NCBI GenBank assembly: GCA_963837585.1
Contig: CAWINX010000003.1
Coordinates: 992,001-1,056,000, forward strand
Reading direction: 5' to 3'
Source of the DNA: CAWINX01 sp963837585
GTDB lineage: Bacteria; Actinomycetota; Thermoleophilia; Solirubrobacterales; 70-9
Length of the DNA: 64,000 nt
In this document: positions 56,885 to 64,000 of the stretch, one piece after another
Layout: each line of letters starts with the position of its first letter
Position numbering within the stretch: position 1 is the first letter of the stretch
Translations under genes and position numbers: made by a program
The notes under the pieces: model-generated
What the model was told of the DNA's origin: nothing
Seen by the model: only the letters and a program-made list of their open reading frames with translations
Database searches by the model: none

Positions 56885-58009
56885 GCCGGCGAAGTCCGGC
56901 GGCGCGATCTGCAGGTAGTGGTCGAAGGACCAGTCGATGAAGCGCTTCCACCCCAGCAGGCGGATCATCGGCCCGAGCAGGCGCGGTGGGATACGGGGGA
57001 CAAGCTTCTGCACCCGCAGCATCCAGCGGAACTTCAACTCGTGGGAGTCGTTGAACTCGGCGTAGCGGGACATTGCCGCCTCGCGGTCCTGGCTTCCCTC
57101 GACGACCCCGCGCAACTCGCGTCCCAGGGCGATCCCGAAGTAGAGCGCCGTCCGGATCCCCTCGGCGCTGAGCGGCAGGCAGTGGCCGGCCGAGTCACCG
57201 GCGAAGAAGACGCCGCCCTCGGTGGCGCGGCGCAGCTTGTGGGGGATCCAGTTGCCCTGGTAGCGGACTCGGTCGCTACCCAGGTCCTCGGCCAGCAGCT
57301 CGGTCGTCTCACGCACGTGAAAGCGCGGGTCGAAGGAGCCGACGCCGATTCGCAACTCCTCGCGCGCCGGGAACGACCAGCCGTAGCCGGCCGGCACGTA
57401 GCGCCGGTCGATCCAGATCTCGAGGTCGTCGCCGGACCCCTCCGGGTGGACCTCAAGGCCGCGCGAGAGTGGTGCGTCGGGCGGCTGGAAGCCGTCGCCC
57501 GCAGCGAGGACGCGCCGCCAGCCGAGCGCGTCGACGACGAGCGGCGCCGAAAGCACGCCGCGGTCGGTCTCGATGTGGATCGAGCCGTCTCCGTTGGCGG
57601 CGGCCACGCGGCCGTTCACCTTTGCGGTCTCGAAGGTCGCGTCGCACTGCGCCCAGAGCAGCTCGCACAGCTCGCGGTAGTCGAAGGTCGAAAAGGTCCA
57701 CGGCAGGCGGTAGCGGGCCTCGCCGTGGGGGGTGTGCATCAGCAGCGAGTCGAAGCGCTGGCGCTCAGCGCCCATCAGCCCCGTCCTCCGCAGCCAGTCG
57801 GTGGGTATGCCGCAGGCGGAAGTCTGGCGCTCGCCGATCTCGTAACGGTCGACAACGAGCACGTCGGCCCCCGAGCCGGCCAGCTCGCGCGCCACGGCCA
57901 GTCCCGCGAAGCTCGCGCCGCAGATCAGCACGTCGCGGTTCCCCCGCAGGGGAGTGCGTTCCTTACCGCGCTTGGTGGCCCGGATCGGCATCGGCAGCGA
58001 TTCTGCCAT
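56789..58009 (-). CDS. FAD-dependent oxidoreductase, geranylgeranyl-reductase-like
   Basis: About 406 residues from ATG 58009 (MAESLPMPIRATKRGK). FAD-binding start DVLICGASFAGLAVARELAG with VVDRYEIGE for the ribose; second FAD motif GVFFAGDSAGHCLPLSAEGI; YGWSFPAREELRIGVGSF in the middle. This pattern fits the geranylgeranyl reductase/FixC-like group acting on isoprenoid or lipid substrates. The last 30 residues (DQHRADQQQGDADQALG onward) lie antisense to the YdcZ gene, look non-native, and suggest the true stop is near 56884. Confidence 0.82.
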   Translation of the reverse strand: MAESLPMPIRATKRGKERTPLRGNRDVLICGASFAGLAVARELAGSGADVLVVDRYEIGERQTSACGIPTDWLRRTGLMGAERQRFDSLLMHTPHGEARYRLPWTFSTFDYRELCELLWAQCDATFETAKVNGRVAAANGDGSIHIETDRGVLSAPLVVDALGWRRVLAAGDGFQPPDAPLSRGLEVHPEGSGDDLEIWIDRRYVPAGYGWSFPAREELRIGVGSFDPRFHVRETTELLAEDLGSDRVRYQGNWIPHKLRRATEGGVFFAGDSAGHCLPLSAEGIRTALYFGIALGRELRGVVEGSQDREAAMSRYAEFNDSHELKFRWMLRVQKLVPRIPPRLLGPMIRLLGWKRFIDWSFDHYLQIAPPDFAGSADDQHRADQQQGDADQALGAERDLVEAEQA

Positions 58010-58085
58010 TATTCGCCGCCGTGTCCCCGACCGACGCACCGATCGCCCCTGCGGCTCCTGTCGCCGACCCCCTGCCGAGTCCCCT

Positions 58086-59381
58086 GTGGTCGGCACCCCC
58101 GTGGAGGGCTCGAATGGCCTGCTGCTCCAGGTAAACGGGCACGTCGTCCCCAACTACGCCGCCACGATCGTCTCCTTCGACGAGGGCGACGTGGTCAACG
58201 GCAAGGTCGTGCGGATCGACAAAGACGAGGTTCTGGTCGACATCGGCTACAAGTCGGAGGGGGTCATTCCCTCCAACGAGCTTTCGATCCGCAAGTCGGT
58301 CGACCCGGCGGAGGAGGTTTCGCTGGGTGAGGAGGTCGACGCCCTCGTCCTCACCAAGGAGGACCAGGAGGGGCGGCTGATCCTCTCCAAGAAGCGGGCC
58401 CGCTTCGAGAAGGCCTGGCGCCGCATCGAGGCCGCCGCCGAGTCCGGTGAGCCGGTCGAGGGGACCGTGATCGAGGTCGTCAAGGGCGGTCTCATCCTCG
58501 ACCTCGGGGTGCGCGGCTTCCTGCCCGCCTCGCTGGTCGACATCCGTCGCGTCCACAACCTCGACGAGTTCATGAGCCAGACGCTCGAGTGCAAAGTGAT
58601 CGAGCTGAACCGCAGCCGCAACAACGTGGTCCTCTCGCGCCGCGCCGTCCTCGAGGAGGAGCGCAAGGAGGTCCGCGAGCAGATCCTCGGGAACCTCGCG
58701 CCGGGCCAGGTCGTCGAGGGCAAGATCTCCAACATCGTCGACTTCGGCGCCTTCGTCGACCTCGACGGGATCGACGGCCTGATCCACATCTCAGAGCTTT
58801 CCTGGAGCCACGTAAACCATCCCTCCGAGGTCGTCGCGATCGGCGACACGGTGCGGATCAAAGTGCTCGACATCGATCGCGACCGCCAGCGGATCTCCCT
58901 CGGCCTCAAGCAGACCCAGGAGGACCCGTGGCAGCGCGTGGTCAGCACCCACCGGCCCGGCGACGTGTCTGGAGGGCGCGGTGACCAAGGTCGTCGCCTT
59001 CGGCGCCTTCGTCGAGATCCTTCCCGGGGTAGAGGGCCTGGTCCACATCTCCGAGCTCGCCGACCACCACGTCGAGAACCCGAGCGAGGTGGTCGAGCCG
59101 GGCACGAAGCTCAACGTCAAGATCCTCGAGATCGACGAGGAGCGCCGCCGCCTCTCGCTCAGCATCAAGCAGGTCGAGGACCAGAACATGCCGATGAGCG
59201 ACCTCGGCGCCCAACTGGCCGCGGCCAGCGGCGAGGAGGCTCCGGCCGAGGAAGAGGTCGAGGAGCCCGTGGCCGAGGAAGGAGGCCTGCTGAGGAGCCC
59301 GTGGCCGAGGAAGAAGAAGCGCCCGCGGAGGAAGAGCCCGCGGAAGAAGAAGCTCCCGAGCAGGTCGACGCAGACGCCTAG
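58086..59381 (+). CDS. rpsA: 30S ribosomal protein S1 (frame broken)
   Basis: mRNA-binding ribosomal protein with four S1 domains (GDVVNGKVVRIDKDEVLVDIG; GTVIEVVKGGLILDLGVRG; GKISNIVDFGAFVDLDGIDG; TKVVAFGAFVEILPGVEG) and an acidic tail (EEEAPAEEEPAEEEAPEQ). About 430 residues after shifts near 58973 and 59290. GTG 58086 (VVGTPVEGSNGLLLQ) is taken as start. GTG 58021 gives MSPTDAPIAPAAPVADPLPS and could be the real N-terminus if another indel lies near 58082. coaE follows 8 bases later. Confidence 0.93.
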   Translation: MVGTPVEGSNGLLLQVNGHVVPNYAATIVSFDEGDVVNGKVVRIDKDEVLVDIGYKSEGVIPSNELSIRKSVDPAEEVSLGEEVDALVLTKEDQEGRLILSKKRARFEKAWRRIEAAAESGEPVEGTVIEVVKGGLILDLGVRGFLPASLVDIRRVHNLDEFMSQTLECKVIELNRSRNNVVLSRRAVLEEERKEVREQILGNLAPGQVVEGKISNIVDFGAFVDLDGIDGLIHISELSWSHVNHPSEVVAIGDTVRIKVLDIDRDRQRISLGLKQTQEDPWQRVVSTHRPGDVSGGRGDQGRRLRRLRRDPSRGRGPGPHLRARRPPRREPERGGRAGHEAQRQDPRDRRGAPPPLAQHQAGRGPEHADERPRRPTGRGQRRGGSGRGRGRGARGRGRRPAEEPVAEEEEAPAEEEPAEEEAPEQVDADA

Positions 59382-59389
59382 CCGTCCCA

Positions 59390-59969
59390 ATGCCGCTGAC
59401 GATCGGCCTTACCGGCGGCATCGCGGCGGGGAAGTCCGAGGCTCTGGCGGCGTTCGAGCGACTCGGCGCGGCGATCGTCTCCAGTGACGCTGTGGTCCAT
59501 GAGCTGCTCGACTCCGAGCCGCTTCTGGGTCGCCTCGCCGAGCGTTGGGGTCCCGAAGTCGCACCCGAATGGACGGGTCGATCGGACCAAGATCGGCGAG
59601 GTCGTCTTCGCCGATCCGGAGGAGCTGGCCTGGCTGGAGCGGCAAATTCACCCTCTGGTCGGGGAGCGGATCGGCTCCTGGCTGGGATCGCTCTCGCCGG
59701 AGACGAGGATCGCCGTGGTCGAGGTGCCGCTGCTGTTCGAGTCCGAGATGCAGGACGTCTTCGACACGACACTCGCCGTGGTCACCGCCGACGGGGTGCG
59801 TCGCGCCCGGGCCGAGGCGCGCGGTCACGCCCTGGTCGGTGAGCGCGAGGCGCGCCAGCTGGCCCAGGAGGAGAAGGCGGCCCGCGCCGAGCACGTCGTC
59901 GAGAACGACGGCTCGATCGAGGATCTCGAGCGGGCGTTGTCCGCGCTGGTCGAGAAGCTGACGGAATGA
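59390..59969 (+). CDS. coaE: dephospho-CoA kinase (frame broken)
   Basis: Last step of coenzyme A synthesis. P-loop GLTGGIAAGKSEALAAFERL; DAVVHELL; after a one-base shift near 59567, VVFADPEELAWLERQIHPLV and VVEVPLLFES. About 192 residues. rpsA-coaE adjacency is common in actinobacteria. The stop overlaps the next ATG (ATGA). Confidence 0.95.
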
Positions 59970-60542
59970 AGCAGAGGCGACGACGACGGGTGGCGGTGGG
60001 CGGCGCGGTCGTCGCTGTCGGCGTCGCCGCCGGAGTGCTGCTCGGGGTGGTCGGGAGAGTCGATCACGTAATCCAGGAGCTCACCCTTCCCCTGCACCAC
60101 GAGGACATCATCCGCCAACAGGCCCGGGACAAGGAGGTCGACGCGGCGCTGATCGCCGCGGTGATCTACTGCCGAGTCGCGCTTCCGCGATCAGACCTCG
60201 AGCGCCGGGGCGCGGGGGCTGATGCAGATCACTCCGGAGACCGCCAGGGATGTCGAGCGCCACAGCGGCGGCACCACCTTCAAGGTCAGCGACCTCTCGG
60301 ACCCCGAGATCAACATCCGCTACGGCACCTTCCGGCTGCGTGAGCTGCTCAGCCGCTACGACGGCAATGAGGTCGCGGTCCTGGCCGCCTACAACGCCGG
60401 CTCCACCAACGTCGATCGTTGGGGCGGCGCGAACCTGACCCTCGAGGACGTTCCCTTTGCCGAAACGCGCGCCTACATCGCCGAGGTCCTCAATAAGCGA
60501 CGCGCCTATCGCGACGAGTACGCGAAGGAGCTGGGGTATTGA
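59966..60542 (+). CDS. lytic transglycosylase, SLT type (frame broken)
   Basis: Cleaves peptidoglycan glycan strands. About 191 residues: basic N-terminus, one anchor helix (VAVGGAVVAVGVAAGVLLGV), then the SLT domain. The catalytic Glu (AAVIYAESRF when repaired) sits exactly at a one-base shift near 60172, then GLMQITPETARDVERHSGG, LLSRYDGNEVAVLAAYNAGS and YIAEVLNKRRAYRDEY. All key motifs return when one T is dropped, so it is probably functional. Confidence 0.92.
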
Positions 60543-61912
60543 GCGCCGTGGCTCCCAGGCCGCGAGTCGGAGCGCTGGCGCTCGCCGTCGGCCTGGTGCT
60601 GGCCGACTCCTCGATCGTCGTCCTGGCGCTGCCGCAGATCTACCGCGAGCTGGACACCAGCGTCGCCGGGGTCACCTGGGTCCTGGTCTCCTTCAACCTG
60701 GTGATGGCGCTGGCCGCCGTCCCGGCGGCCCATCTGGCTCGCCGCGTCGGCCCGGGACGCGCCGCCGCCGTCGGGCTTGCGATCTTCGCCGGGGCCGGGC
60801 TGGCCTGCGGGGCCTCGTCGCACCTCTCGACCCTGATCGTCGCCCGCTGCGTGCAGGCGCTGGGCGGCGCCGCCGCGGTGACGGCGGCGCTTGAGCTGCT
60901 CCCCGCCACGGTCGGCTCGGAGCGTCGTGCGACGGCGATCTGGGCGAGCGCCGGGGCGACGGGCGCCGCGCTGGGGCCGGCGGTGGGTGGCATCCTCACC
61001 CAGCTCGTCTCCTGGCAGTCGATCTTCCTGCTCCAGGTCCCGGTGGCGATCGTCGCCGCGGTTCCGATCCTCGCGGTGGCGCGGCATGAGGCGGCCACGG
61101 GGATCGTCGAGAGCGAGCTGCGCAGGACGGGCCGCCCGCACGCCCTCGCCAATCTCGCCCTGGCACTGGTCTCGGCGGCGATCGCCGCGGCGCTCTTCCT
61201 CCTCGTCCTGCTCCTGATCGAGGGTTGGCGACTGAGCCCGATCGGGGCGGCGATCGTCGTCAGCGTGATGCCGCTGCTGGCGATCCTCGGCAGCCGCCTC
61301 GGCCGGCTCGTCCCCGACACCAAGGCCCGGGCGGCGGCCGGGGCGATCCTCGTCGCGGGGGGCCTCGGCGGGCTGGCGCTGCTGCCGCGGGCCGAGGTCG
61401 CCCTCACCGTGCCGCCCCAGGTCTTGATTGGGATCGGCCTCTCGCTGGTCCTCTCGGCGCTGACCGAGACCGCGCTGCACGGTCGCTCGCCACAGGCGAT
61501 CCACGGCGGCTGGACGATCTCGGCGCGTCACGCGGGGGTGGTGATCGGCCTGCTCGCGTTGACGCCGATCTTCACCGCCGACATCGCCCAGCAGCGCCGT
61601 GACGCGATCGACGCCGGCACCGCGGTCGTGCTCGACTCCCAGGTCAGCCCGCTGCTGAAGGTCGACCTGGCGCAGCGGATCGTCGCGCGGATGGACGATG
61701 AGCGGGGGAGGGTGCCGACGATCGGCCCTGCCTTCGACCCGCTGCCGAGCGATCCGAGCGACCGCGCGGCCGTATTGCGACTTCGCAGCGACCTCCAGGA
61801 CCAGCTCGACCGCGGCGCCACCCACGCCTTCAGCGCCTCCTTCCTGATCGGCGCGCTCGCCGCGCTGCTCGCTCTGGTCCCGATCGGCCTGGCCAGGAGG
61901 GTGGAGCTTTGA
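60539..61912 (+). CDS. MFS transporter, DHA2-like
   Basis: 457 residues, TTG start overlapping the transglycosylase stop. Twelve or more hydrophobic segments; the loop motifs LDTSVAGVTWVLVSFNLVMA, LARRVGPGRAAAVGLAIFAG and GAALGPAVGGILTQLVSWQSIFL (seen in parts) are those of drug/metabolite:H+ antiporters with a 14-helix plan. A soluble stretch near residue 370-430 (VARMDDERGRVPTIGPAFDP) lies between the last helices. Substrate unknown. The next gene starts inside its stop codon region. Confidence 0.85.
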   Translation: MSAVAPRPRVGALALAVGLVLADSSIVVLALPQIYRELDTSVAGVTWVLVSFNLVMALAAVPAAHLARRVGPGRAAAVGLAIFAGAGLACGASSHLSTLIVARCVQALGGAAAVTAALELLPATVGSERRATAIWASAGATGAALGPAVGGILTQLVSWQSIFLLQVPVAIVAAVPILAVARHEAATGIVESELRRTGRPHALANLALALVSAAIAAALFLLVLLLIEGWRLSPIGAAIVVSVMPLLAILGSRLGRLVPDTKARAAAGAILVAGGLGGLALLPRAEVALTVPPQVLIGIGLSLVLSALTETALHGRSPQAIHGGWTISARHAGVVIGLLALTPIFTADIAQQRRDAIDAGTAVVLDSQVSPLLKVDLAQRIVARMDDERGRVPTIGPAFDPLPSDPSDRAAVLRLRSDLQDQLDRGATHAFSASFLIGALAALLALVPIGLARRVEL

Positions 61913-62424
61913 CCCGCGCGCGGCTGCTGGTCGGCCTCTCGATCGTGGCGTCCCTGGCCCTGGTCTTCACCTACCTGGCCGCGGGCGGGTCGTCCTACAC
62001 CCCGGCCAAGGTCCAGGACCCTTGCAAGCCACGGTCGTGGCGCAATCCTCAGGGCATCCAGGCGATCGCCGAGCAGTTCTCCCTCTCGGCGCTCGACGGG
62101 GCCGCCTGCCGGTTGGGTGTCTCACGCGAGGAGCTCGCCCAGGCACTGGCGACGCCGGCGGCGCGGGAGCGCTTCACCCGCCGCCACGGGATCAGCGACG
62201 CGAAGCTGGCGGAGGCGATCCGTGCCGGCTTGGTGCGGGCGGTCAACGACGCTGAGCGGGCCGGGGCGCTCAGCCCGATCCTGGCCGAGCCGCTGCGTGA
62301 GGCGGTTCGTCAGATCCCGCTCGACCAGGCGATCCAGCTGATCCAAAACGCCCGCACGTTGCTCGACAACGTCCAGACCTTCCTCGGCCCCGCGCAGGGC
62401 CTGCTCCAGCAGTTCCTGCCGTAG
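61909..62424 (+). CDS. exported helical protein of unknown function
   Basis: 171 residues, GTG/TTG-type start overlapping the MFS stop. N-terminal signal or anchor (LLVGLSIVASLALVFTYLAA), then a Cys-containing segment (VQDPCKPRSW; LSALDGAACRLG) that may form a disulfide, and a mostly alpha-helical remainder (REELAQALATPAARERFTRR; IQLIQNARTLLDNVQTFL). Not recognised. Translational coupling with the MFS transporter suggests a shared process. Confidence 0.7.
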   Translation: MTRARLLVGLSIVASLALVFTYLAAGGSSYTPAKVQDPCKPRSWRNPQGIQAIAEQFSLSALDGAACRLGVSREELAQALATPAARERFTRRHGISDAKLAEAIRAGLVRAVNDAERAGALSPILAEPLREAVRQIPLDQAIQLIQNARTLLDNVQTFLGPAQGLLQQFLP

Positions 62425-62430
62425 CGGGCC

Positions 62431-62679
62431 TCAGCCGCGGAATTCGAAGCGGCCGGCGGAGGGGAGCCAGCTGATCCCCTCGCAGAGCTCGGCGACGGGA
62501 GTGTCGAGCGACCCGGCCAGCTTCACGATCGTGCCGAGGCGCGGCTCGCGCCCACCTCGCTCGAGCAGCGAGATTTCGGTCCGGTGCAGCTCACAGCGGA
62601 ACCCCAGCTCCTCCTGGGAGATTTTTCGCCGCTTGCGCGCCTTGCGCAGGTTGACGGCAAAGCGGTCTCGGGGCTCCAC
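62431..62679 (-). CDS. XRE-family helix-turn-helix regulator
   Basis: 82 residues, single HTH_3 domain: FAVNLRKARKRRKISQEELG, then HRTEISLLERGGREPRLGTI with the recognition helix and LAGSLDTPVAELCEGISWLP. No ligand domain. Divergent from the ArsR-like gene at 62751 across a 71-bp AT-rich gap; it may regulate that promoter and its own. Confidence 0.88.
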   Translation of the reverse strand: MEPRDRFAVNLRKARKRRKISQEELGFRCELHRTEISLLERGGREPRLGTIVKLAGSLDTPVAELCEGISWLPSAGRFEFRG

Positions 62680-62738
62680 ATCGGTGATCTTCTGCGTGCG
62701 AAGACAGAAGCTCTACAGACAAAACATTTCTTCTGGTC

Positions 62739-62744
62739 TATATT
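62739..62744 (+). promoter_or_regulatory. candidate -10 element for the ArsR-like gene
   Basis: TATATT in an AT-rich island (62710-62750) that stands out in this GC-rich DNA. It lies 7 bases before the GTG at 62751, implying a leaderless transcript. AGAC (62718-62721) and GTCT (62736-62739) form a short dyad around it. Confidence 0.45.
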
Positions 62745-62750
62745 TCTCGC

Positions 62751-63038
62751 GTGAAAGCCGACCAGCTGATCGCAGCCCTCAACCACCCGGTGAGGCGGCG
62801 CATCCTCCGCGCTCTGGACGGCAAGGAGGCGGTCAGCCCGGTCGAGCTCGCCGACCGCATCGCTGTCCCACTGACCACGGTCAGCTACCACGTCAGGATT
62901 CTCGCCGGCTACCGTGCCTTGAAGCTGGTCCGGACCAAGCCCGCCCGCGGCGCGGTCGAGCACTTCTACCGCTCGATGGTTGAGGCGGAGTGGGCGCTGG
63001 CGCGCTCAGGGCGTCGAAGGCCGCCGACGGTGCGCTAG
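62751..63038 (+). CDS. ArsR-type winged-helix regulator
   Basis: 95 residues, GTG start. ALNHPVRRRILRALDGKEAVSP, ELADRIAVPLTTVSYHVRIL (recognition helix) and LKLVRTKPARGAVEHFYRSM (wing) match the ArsR/SmtB winged helix. No metal-binding CxC motif is present, so it is unlikely to be a metal sensor. It overlaps the end of the convergent DoxX-like gene by 4 bases. Confidence 0.85.
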   Translation: MKADQLIAALNHPVRRRILRALDGKEAVSPVELADRIAVPLTTVSYHVRILAGYRALKLVRTKPARGAVEHFYRSMVEAEWALARSGRRRPPTVR

Positions 63039-63410
63039 GCGCTGTCCCGAGTCGCCCGCCAGACCCAGAGCATCGCCAGCGGCTGTAGCGGCAGGCGGGC
63101 CCAGAGTGCCCAGCGGGGGATCCGGTTCAGATCGAGGCCGCGGACCTGCTCGGGGTTGAGCGCCATGTGGACGTTGGCCGGGAAGACCGTGGCGAGCAGA
63201 GCGAGCAGCCACCAGCGGGCGAAGCGGCGAGTGGCCGGGACTGAGCACGGCGACGCCACCGGCGATCTCGGCCACGCCGCTGACGACGACGGCCTCGCGA
63301 TGGTGGGGGAGCGACGGCGGCATCATCGCCTCGTAGGCGCGCGGTTTGACGAAGTGCATCGCCCCGGCGAAGGCGAAGAAGCCGGCGAGGGCTTTCTGCG
63401 AGCGGCTCAT
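63035..63410 (-). CDS. DoxX-like membrane protein (frame broken)
   Basis: About 124 residues after a one-base repair near 63238. Four hydrophobic segments; MSRSQKALAGFFAFAGAMHFVKPRAYEAMMP, REAVVVSGVAEIAGGVAVLS, WWLLALLATVFPANVHMALN and RLPLQPLAMLWVWRATR (read in parts) match small DoxX-family proteins of uncertain function. Divergent from uvrB across 26 bases. Confidence 0.8.
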
Positions 63411-63436
63411 CGGCCGCGCAGTCTAAGGTGAATTCG

Positions 63437-64000
63437 GTGACCGAGTTCCAGCTCAACCCCGCCTACACGCCGACGGCAGACCAGCCGAAGGCGATCGCCG
63501 GCCTGGCCGAAGGGCTGGAGAAGGGGGAGCGGTTCCAGACCCTGCTCGGGGCGACCGGGACCGGCAAGACCTTCACGATGGCGGCGACGATCGCGGCCGT
63601 GCAGCGCCCCTCGTTGGTAATCGCCCACAACAAGACGCTCGCCGCCCAGCTCTGCAACGAGTTCCGCGAGTTCTTCCCCGACAACGCGGTCGAGTACTTC
63701 GTCTCCTACTACGACTACTACCAGCCCGAGGCCTACGTTCCGGCGCAGGACCTCTACATCGAGAAGGACTCCTCGATCAACGACGAGATCGACCGGCTCC
63801 GCCACGCGGCGACCGCGGCGCTGTTCGCCCGCCGCGACGTGATCATCGTCGCCTCGGTCTCCTGCATCTACGGGATCGGCTCGCCCCAGGTCTACAACGA
63901 GAAAATGCAGCTGTTCAAAGTCGGCGAGTCGATCGACCGCGACGAGGTGCTCCGCAAGCTGGTGAAGATGCAGTACCAGCGCAACGACGCCAACCTGGCG
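63437..64000 (+). CDS. uvrB: excinuclease ABC subunit B, 3' end cut by window
   Basis: Damage-recognition helicase-like subunit of nucleotide excision repair. GTG start (VTEFQLNPAYTPTADQPKAI). Walker A in GATGTGKTFTMAATIAA; YYDYYQPEAYVPAQDLYIEK is the beta-hairpin region that clamps damaged DNA; SVSCIYGIGSP follows. The first 188 codons are present and open to the window edge. No SOS-box palindrome is seen in the short gap upstream. Confidence 0.96.
   Translation, partial: MTEFQLNPAYTPTADQPKAIAGLAEGLEKGERFQTLLGATGTGKTFTMAATIAAVQRPSLVIAHNKTLAAQLCNEFREFFPDNAVEYFVSYYDYYQPEAYVPAQDLYIEKDSSINDEIDRLRHAATAALFARRDVIIVASVSCIYGIGSPQVYNEKMQLFKVGESIDRDEVLRKLVKMQYQRNDANLA

Noticed and set aside
63411..63436. 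SOS box in front of uvrB
   Set aside because: uvrB is often LexA-controlled, but the short gap here contains no CGAAC-N4-GTTCG-like palindrome.

Overview
The window is a 64 kb piece of a very GC-rich (roughly 70%) bacterial chromosome. Gene content and order (mreBCD-mrdA-rodA-rng-rplU-rpmA-obg-proBA-nadD-rsfS; lepA-MaoC pair-hrcA-dnaJ-prmA; a compact his/trp cluster), frequent GTG/TTG starts, stop/start overlaps and nearly absent Shine-Dalgarno sites fit a deep-branching Actinobacteriota, most likely class Thermoleophilia (Solirubrobacterales-like). That placement is an inference from protein character, not a search result.

Layout. 1-1.4 kb: a hybrid histidine kinase cut by the window edge. 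1.5-7 kb: rod-shape and peptidoglycan elongation genes (mreB, mreC, mreD, PBP2, rodA). 7-14.2 kb: RNase E/G, L21, L27, Obg, proline synthesis (proB, proA), nadD, rsfS. 14.3-17.2 kb: a coiled-coil protein, a PD-(D/E)XK nuclease, tRNA-Ala, a small winged-helix protein, a SpoIIM-like membrane protein and a repeat-rich gap. 17.2-27.8 kb: leuS, a cupin, comEA/comEC, holA, rpsT, murJ and a GT-C type membrane protein. 28-37.3 kb: lepA, two MaoC dehydratases, hrcA, dnaJ, prmA, murI, yqeY, phoH, ybeY, era. 37.4-45.9 kb: hisIE and a full trp set (E, G, D, C, F, B, A) with an HtrA protease between trpC and trpF. 46-51.6 kb: pfkA, a lipoprotein, an SDR39U epimerase, malic enzyme, a SpoIIAA-like protein and a DUF222-HNH nuclease. 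51.7-64 kb: polA, a His-rich secreted protein, a sigma factor with a membrane tail, a YdcZ transporter, an FAD oxidoreductase, rpsA, coaE, a lytic transglycosylase, an MFS transporter, small regulators and the start of uvrB.

Two patterns are not explained by ordinary gene content. (1) Long, often perfect inverted repeats sit inside protein genes without breaking the frame (end of rpmA, comEC, prmA, twice in the GT-C gene), and related copies lie directly upstream of leuS and lepA. They behave like Rickettsia-type palindromic elements. (2) The same 14-bp SOS-box-like palindrome CGAACATATGTTCG overlaps the start codon of two unrelated nuclease genes, the PD-(D/E)XK gene and the DUF222-HNH gene, suggesting a LexA-controlled nuclease regulon.

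Caveat. More than 30 single-base frame breaks, nearly all of the +1 type, interrupt conserved genes such as trpE, rpsA, dnaJ and mrdA. Every one is restored by dropping one base (two at a few sites). I treat them as sequence errors and give gene spans as the repaired gene would run.
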